This document shows, one piece after another, positions 27,692-32,694 of a stretch of 32,694 nt of DNA (positions are counted from its first letter, which is position 1; each line of letters opens with the position of its first letter). Origin of the DNA: an uncultured bacterium (lineage in GTDB: Bacteria; Zixibacteria; MSB-5A5; CAIYYT01); NCBI GenBank assembly GCA_903903945.1, contig CAIVAP010000188.1, positions 1 through 32,694 on the forward strand. The letters are read 5' to 3'. The notes beneath the pieces are model-generated. The model saw only the letters and a list, made by a program, of their open reading frames with translations, had not been told where the DNA came from and did not search any database. The translations under genes and the position numbers were made by a program.

Positions 27692-28503
27692 GGAGAGGTT
27701 GTCCCACAAGTTGCTTTGCTGACGTCTTGATTCAAATCCATGAGCCGGCGAACGTAATTATGTTTCTGATGACTCCCAGGGTCAGGAAATTGACCAAGTA
27801 GCGGTTGAAGCAAGCCGTGGTGAGCCCGATAACGGCCGGAAATGCCGACCCACTTGCGTATTGTAACAAAGGCGAATCGTCCCTTCGCCGGTCTTCATCA
27901 ACCGCCTCTCCGGGTCCGTCCCACTCACTACCATTTTCCCCTGACTCCCCATCTCCTCCCATACCACCATCCTCAACCTCTGCTTCCGCCTCTACTTCAT
28001 CGTTTGCCACATCATGCTCCAGACGATGACCGATCTCTTCCCGCAGCCAATCCTTCCCCCGTTTCCGTCCCGAAGCATTCGCCCGCAGCTTCGTTCCATC
28101 CAACGCTACCACTGAACTGTCGATCAATCCCAACTCCTCGCAATGCCTCACCAAAGCCACAGAGTAGCCCGCCAGTAAATCCAGATGATCCTTACGAAAA
28201 CGGTTCAACATCCGAAAGTCCGGTCGCTGCGAACCTACAAAATAACGATAGCGGACATCGTAACGCATCCACCCGGCCACCTCCCGGCTATGCCAACTCC
28301 GATCACAGTAAGCGAAAAACCACACCTTCAACATCATCCCCGGATCGTAATAACCCGTCACCCACAACCTCGTCCTGAAGGCACGAGAATCCCAACTGAC
28401 GGACATCCTCGCGGCGATAGATCATCTCTCCTCCTCCGAATCATCGTTATCATACTCTCTCTCCCAACTCCCATTAACCAGAACTTCTGGGACAACCTCT
28501 CCT
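27692..28503 (-). mobile_element. decayed IS1182-like insertion sequence
   Basis: Matching ends GGAGAGGTTGTCCCACAAGTT (27692) and reverse complement GGAGAGGTTGTCCCAGAAGTT (28503); contains transposase N-terminal part only. Confidence 0.75.
27732..28406 (-). pseudogene. IS1182-family transposase, frameshifted and lacking most of the catalytic region
   Basis: GYYDPGMMLKVWFFAYCDRSWHSREVAGWMRYDVRYRYFVGSQRPDFRMLNRFRKDH...VALDGTKLRANAS; continuation DPERRLMKTGEGTIRLCYNTQ lies in a different frame (ORF 27782..27976). Confidence 0.8.
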
Positions 28504-28567
28504 TTACTGACAACGCTGACTATTCTGTTGATCTGGTCAATCTCGCCAACCTCCGCTTGTGAAACTG

Positions 28568-28596
28568 TTGACAGGCGTTCTTCTGCCCTGTATTTT
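28568..28596 (+). promoter_or_regulatory. sigma70-like promoter of the CPBP gene
   Basis: TTGACA-N17-TATTTT. Confidence 0.6.
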
Positions 28597-28614
28597 GGCG
28601 TTTCGCTATCAAGA

Positions 28615-29388
28615 ATGGGATCGTCAATGCCAGCTGTCGAATCATTAGCCTTCTTTGCGATCGGTATTGTCGCCATCGGCCTGCTGTCGCGGGCGCTCCG
28701 ATTGCGTTATCTGCAGTGGCAGTTCTCGAATCAGCATCGTGCGGCAATTGCAGGCATCCTTGTTGTCTTCGTCAGTATCCTGATTATTTCACTGCTAGCG
28801 ATCATGCTCGGCTCTGCGTCGGCGATAGGAAACGATCCCGAAAACAAGAGCCCAGAAAAATACACTTTCGGCAATGTACTCGGCCAGGCCGTGGTGCTCT
28901 TGATAGCAATAATGCCAATTCTGATCGCCATGAGGACTCGCAAAGAGCCTTTGGCATCTGCGGGCATCACAAGGCAGAATTTGCCCGGTGCGACCGTGTT
29001 GGGACTCGTCCTCGTAGTTGCTCAATTGCTGTACTTAGCTGCAACCACCGGCTTTCGTGCCGGTTCTACGCTTGGTCATTTCTGGGCTTTTTTGCAGTAT
29101 TCTGTTGTCGGCTTCGCCGAGGAATTCATGTTCCGAGGTTATCTGCAAACACGCTTATGTGCTGGACTAGGCAAATCCTGGGGCTGGTTGCTGACCTCGG
29201 TGTTGATGGCTTTTTCTCATTTTGCGCACCGTATGTCATTCGAACATCTGGACACGATGGCTGCGCTGACAAGCTGCGTATCACTGATTCCGGTTAGTCT
29301 TCTGCTCGGCTTTCTCTACTTGCGTTCAGGCAACATCATGGCGCCTGGCATATACCACACGTTCGCCAACTGGATCGAGACTCTTTGA
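28615..29388 (+). CDS. CPBP-family intramembrane glutamic endopeptidase
   Basis: GFAEEFMFRGYLQTRL (EExxxR), FSHFAHRM, GIYHTFANW; start placed downstream of the promoter at 28568-28596 rather than at 28528 (28627 also possible). Confidence 0.85.
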   Translation: MGSSMPAVESLAFFAIGIVAIGLLSRALRLRYLQWQFSNQHRAAIAGILVVFVSILIISLLAIMLGSASAIGNDPENKSPEKYTFGNVLGQAVVLLIAIMPILIAMRTRKEPLASAGITRQNLPGATVLGLVLVVAQLLYLAATTGFRAGSTLGHFWAFLQYSVVGFAEEFMFRGYLQTRLCAGLGKSWGWLLTSVLMAFSHFAHRMSFEHLDTMAALTSCVSLIPVSLLLGFLYLRSGNIMAPGIYHTFANWIETL

Positions 29389-29426
29389 GCACACTCGATT
29401 GGCTGCTTCAAGCGCTTGTGAATTCG

Positions 29427-29455
29427 TTGACAATCTCCCGTCTGCTGCGTATTTT
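29427..29455 (+). promoter_or_regulatory. sigma70-like promoter of the tdh-like gene
   Basis: TTGACA-N17-TATTTT. Confidence 0.6.
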
Positions 29456-29507
29456 TGCAGTCTGATGAGAAGCGGCTCGTGGCAGCCGTGAAGAAAGGAT
29501 TGCAACT

Positions 29508-30551
29508 GTGGATAAGATGTGGGCTGGTGTCAAAGCATCACGTGCAAAGGGCGCCGAATTCAAGCAGGTTCCGCTACCGAAAATCAACGATAATCAAGTT
29601 TTGATCAAAGTAAAGGCCGCGTCAATCTGCGGCACCGATAAGCATATCTACAACTGGGACAATTGGGCGCAGGGACGGCTAAAACCACCGCTTATCTTCG
29701 GCCATGAATGTTGCGGCGAAGTCGTCGAGATCGGCAAGGGAATCAAAGGACTCAAAGTCGGGGACTTTATCGCCGCCGAATCGCATATTCCCTGCGGTGT
29801 CTGCAAACAATGCCGGATGGGGAATATGCACATCTGCGACAATCTGGTAATCCTGGGAGTCGACACCGACGGCATTTTCGCCGAGTATGCCGCTCTGCCC
29901 GAAGTCGTCTGCTGGAAGGTCGCCAAAACACTTGACCCGGCAATCGCTTCTATTCATGAACCGTTCGGCAATGCGACCTATGTTGTCATGTCGGGGAACG
30001 TCTCGACCAAAACAATCGCGATTATCGGTGACGGCCCGACCGGCGCGTTTGCCTGTGGTATCTCCAAAGCCGTGGGGGCCGAGAAGATTTACAGCCTCGG
30101 CATGATACCTTTCAACCTCGATATCTGCCGTAAGATGGGGGCGCACGACACTATTGATGTCACCAAGGACAGCAGATTCATCGAGCGAGTTGTAGACGAA
30201 ACCCACGGCGGTGTCGACGTTGTGCTGGACATGGCAGGCAATCAGGCCGCCAATGACAGCGGATTCAAGATGCTGCGCAAAGCCGGCACCTATGTCATGT
30301 TCGGCCTGCCGCCACAACCTGTAACACTCGACATCTCCAATTACATTATCTTCAAAGGCGCTACGGTAATCGGCATCAATGGACGCAAGATGTTCGAGAC
30401 CTGGTATCAGATGTCGGCCTTGCTCTCCGGTGGTCTGGTCGATCCGTCACCGGTCATCACGCATCGGTTCCCATTTGGCGATTTCCTCAAAGCCTTTGAA
30501 ACCGCCACGTCCACAACAACGCCAACTGCGAAGGTTGTGTTGATGATGTAG
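29508..30551 (+). CDS. tdh: zinc-dependent medium-chain dehydrogenase, L-threonine 3-dehydrogenase-like
   Basis: ASICGTDKHIYNWDNWAQGRLKPPLIFGHECCGEVVEIG; structural Zn CGVCKQCRMGNMHIC; IGDGPTGAFACGISKAVGA Rossmann motif. Confidence 0.8.
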   Translation: MDKMWAGVKASRAKGAEFKQVPLPKINDNQVLIKVKAASICGTDKHIYNWDNWAQGRLKPPLIFGHECCGEVVEIGKGIKGLKVGDFIAAESHIPCGVCKQCRMGNMHICDNLVILGVDTDGIFAEYAALPEVVCWKVAKTLDPAIASIHEPFGNATYVVMSGNVSTKTIAIIGDGPTGAFACGISKAVGAEKIYSLGMIPFNLDICRKMGAHDTIDVTKDSRFIERVVDETHGGVDVVLDMAGNQAANDSGFKMLRKAGTYVMFGLPPQPVTLDISNYIIFKGATVIGINGRKMFETWYQMSALLSGGLVDPSPVITHRFPFGDFLKAFETATSTTTPTAKVVLMM

Positions 30552-30663
30552 GGAGGATGGAAAAGGACCGTATTTGTGCCAACCAAATGTGCCTATGCTT
30601 TCGGCAATGTCCTTAGCGTTATCCAAGCTGAACCAGTCGTATCCAGTCCGGTAGGTCGAAACC

Positions 30664-30842
30664 CCCAAATTTGTAACCCACCCATCGGGTGGGAATTGTG
30701 ATTGCATCAGCTCACTTCGGCATTTTAATTCCATTGTGACATGAGGGTCATGCACTGCTTGAGAGAGACGTTGCCGGAGAAATCTGAAGCCCACCCGCTG
30801 GGTGGGTTACACGCGGCATCCCGAATTTGTATCCCACCCGCT
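30664..30842. repeat. 156-bp tandem repeat array, left part (one unit plus partial)
   Basis: CCCATCGGGTGGGAATTGTGATTGCATCAGCTCACTTCGGCATTTTAATTCC... repeats at 156-bp spacing and continues at 32334. Confidence 0.9.
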
Positions 30843-32333
30843 ATGATGAAAGTCAAGGGCGTTTTGGGTGGCAATGACTTCCTCGCTGGTTTTTTTTGAT
30901 GTTGACAGAGGTCGTGACAACCTGCTATTCGTGGTTTTCCCACAAGTTACTCTCTTTCGTGCGCGCGGTGATGGTGTCAACATCCTAACGCTCGTGCTTG
31001 GTTAGCACCGGTGGGATATCGTCGTACACCCTTGTCCGCGTTCTTGTCTAAAAGACCCTCTGTGACATCTGATCGTTCTCTCTAACTCAAGCAGTTTGCC
31101 CGCCTTACCAATGGGGGGCAGGAAACTCAAATTGGGTTCACACCCTACTGGTTACTGGATAACTCCGACTTCGTATGGTTGACCACTCAACTCGACAGCT
31201 CGCAACCGCAACGCTAATTTGTGCGCCACCGCCACAATCGCTTTTTTCTTACTCCCTGAGCTTCGCCAGACGGCGCCGAACTTGGCTAACAACACTGGGT
31301 CAAGACGAATCGCTCGCCAGGCACATTGGATCAGCCACGCTCGCACCTGCGATGAGTCCTGACCGGTGATATGTCCGGTCGCCTTTGTTTCCCCGGAGGA
31401 ATACTCCCCAGGTGTCAAACCGAGATAGTGCGCTAACGGTTTGCCGCTCTCGAATCGCGACAAGTCTCCCCATTCAAGCGTAAAACGAATGGCGCTCAAC
31501 CAGCCCACTCCCGGGCAACTCGCCTTCAACTCCACCGGACGGCGATAACGCTTACTGGCCTTCGTCTTCAACTGCGCCAACAGTTCCTTCTGTGACACCT
31601 CCAGAGAGGTCAGTATATGTTGATATACCTCTAAACTCTGCCGCAACGGCTCACTCAGCGTCGGCAACATCGACCAGACCCGCTCATAATCACTCTTATT
31701 CCACGCTCCCGCCTTCAATCCCTGATCCAGCCCGTGAAACTCCAGTAACCGACGAACCCGATTCTTCGTTCGCACAATATCCTCTTGAACATCGCTCAAC
31801 GTCCGACTCAGTTGCCGATCCTCACGCCGCTCTCGACTCGGAACATGACAGGCTTGGTAATCACCGCTCTCCAGCATTTGCGCCAACCGTCGTGCATCCC
31901 CTTTGTCCGTCTTCACCTTGCTCACCTTCGCCTCTCGCACCAAATGCGGCGGCGTCACCACGCACTGATAACCTGACGCTACCAACTCGTCGTGCAACCA
32001 AAACCCGTGAAACCCTGCCTCGTACATCACTGCCACCTCACACTCCGGATACCGACCCCGCAGATACTCCAACAAGTTCGCCGCTTCTCCCGGCTTACTC
32101 AACTCATGCACTATCATCTGCTCACTGCGTACGCACAACCGCCAAGTCCGCTTCGCATCCTCTAATCCCACAAAAACTCGCTTGCCCCGGACAACGTAAT
32201 CTTGCATCTTTCTCATCAGGCTACCTCCTGCAACTTGTGGCGCTCGGCGACCACGTGTTTGATCAAAATACTTAGTTCCAGGCAAGGTAGCCTTTTCTTC
32301 TTCCCTTCACACACAGACAATACCATAGTGACT
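30843..32333 (-). mobile_element. IS110/IS1111-type insertion sequence
   Basis: Boundaries defined by interruption of the tandem repeat: ...CCCACCCGCT | ATGATGAAAG ... CATAGTGACT | AGCGGGTGGG...; CT at both junctions; encodes an IS110-family transposase. Confidence 0.85.
31152..32216 (-). CDS. IS110-family transposase (DEDD + Transposase_20)
   Basis: YEAGFHGFWLHDEL, KVKTDKGDARRLAQML, SCPGVGWLSAIRFTLEWGDLSRFESGKPLAHYLGLTPGEYSSGE. ATG at 32216 preceded by AGGAGG at optimal spacing; the longer TTG-started ORF to 32285 is unlikely. Confidence 0.93.
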   Translation of the reverse strand: MRKMQDYVVRGKRVFVGLEDAKRTWRLCVRSEQMIVHELSKPGEAANLLEYLRGRYPECEVAVMYEAGFHGFWLHDELVASGYQCVVTPPHLVREAKVSKVKTDKGDARRLAQMLESGDYQACHVPSRERREDRQLSRTLSDVQEDIVRTKNRVRRLLEFHGLDQGLKAGAWNKSDYERVWSMLPTLSEPLRQSLEVYQHILTSLEVSQKELLAQLKTKASKRYRRPVELKASCPGVGWLSAIRFTLEWGDLSRFESGKPLAHYLGLTPGEYSSGETKATGHITGQDSSQVRAWLIQCAWRAIRLDPVLLAKFGAVWRSSGSKKKAIVAVAHKLALRLRAVELSGQPYEVGVIQ

Positions 32334-32694
32334 AGCGGGTGGGAATTGTGATTGCATCAGCTCACTTTGGCATTTTAATTCCATCATGACATGAGGGTCA
32401 TGCACTGCTTGAGAGAGACGTTGCCGGAGAAATCTGAAGCCCACCCGTTGGGTGGGTTACACGCGGCATCCCGAATTTGTATCCCACCCAGCGGGTGGGA
32501 ATTGTGATTGCATCAGCTCACTTCGGCATTTTAATTCCATTGTGACATGAGGGTCATGCACTGCTTGAGAGAGATGTTGCCGGAGAAATCTGAAGCCCAC
32601 CCGTTGGGTGGGTTACACGCGGCATCCCGAATTTGTATCCCACCCAGCGGGTGGGAATTGTGATTGCATCAGCTCACTTCGGCATTTTAATTCC
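32334..32694. repeat. 156-bp tandem repeat array, right part (two units plus partial, continues past the window)
   Basis: AGCGGGTGGGAATTGTGATTGCATC starts at 32334, 32490 and 32646 (exact 156-bp period). Confidence 0.95.

Noticed and set aside
27842-28378. Pro/Ser-rich 178-aa ORF (MPTHLRIVTKANRPFAG...)
   Set aside because: Antisense of the IS1182-like transposase remnant.
28528-28614. N-terminal extension of the CPBP protease ORF
   Set aside because: A TTGACA-N17-TATTTT promoter lies inside this extension, so translation probably starts at 28615 or 28627.
30447-30794. 115-aa minus-strand ORF
   Set aside because: Half repeat-unit translation, half antisense of tdh; no coherent protein.
31592-32275. 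227-aa + strand ORF
   Set aside because: Antisense to the IS110 transposase; low-complexity Pro/Ser/Thr composition typical of shadow ORFs.
32217-32285. N-terminal extension of the IS110 transposase (start 32285)
   Set aside because: TTG start without a ribosome site, whereas ATG at 32216 has an AGGAGG at good spacing.
30664-32694. CRISPR-like array
   Set aside because: Units are 156 bp and near-identical throughout, with no constant-repeat/variable-spacer structure and no cas genes.

Overview
The window is a gene-dense chromosomal segment of an uncultured-type bacterium. Dockerin, TSP3 and M6-peptidase content and many dispersed palindromic repeats suggest a candidate-phylum/FCB-like origin, but taxonomy is only an inference. 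From left to right it contains: a partial lipoprotein, a DUF3467 protein and an RfaE1-type heptose kinase; a metallophosphoesterase-CBM9 fusion and a transglutaminase-like protein; an operon of a degenerate Ser/Thr kinase (pseudokinase) with PEGA domains, an FHA protein and an intact PP2C phosphatase; a four-gene Fe-S/redox cluster (IscS-like protein lacking the PLP-binding lysine, IscU, rubrerythrin, and a short flavoprotein with no NAD(P)H domain); mscL, nadE, an Rrf2 regulator, an EamA transporter, tRNA-Ala(CGC) and an RRM protein; a lipoprotein with a caspase-like His/Cys pattern; a DUF6526-like protein; an M6 metalloprotease with TSP3 repeats and dockerin, divergent from a cohesin-like protein; a decayed IS1182-like element; a CPBP protease and a Tdh-like dehydrogenase; and finally an IS110/IS1111-type element inserted exactly at the centre of a palindrome within a 156-bp tandem repeat array. 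The strongest leads for undescribed biology are (1) the lysine-less IscS + IscU + rubrerythrin + NADPH-domain-less flavoprotein cluster, (2) the pseudokinase-FHA-PP2C operon, and (3) the IS110 element with a CT core in a perfect 20-nt palindrome and a 309-nt non-coding end that may encode a bridge RNA. All calls come from reading the sequence; no database search was run.
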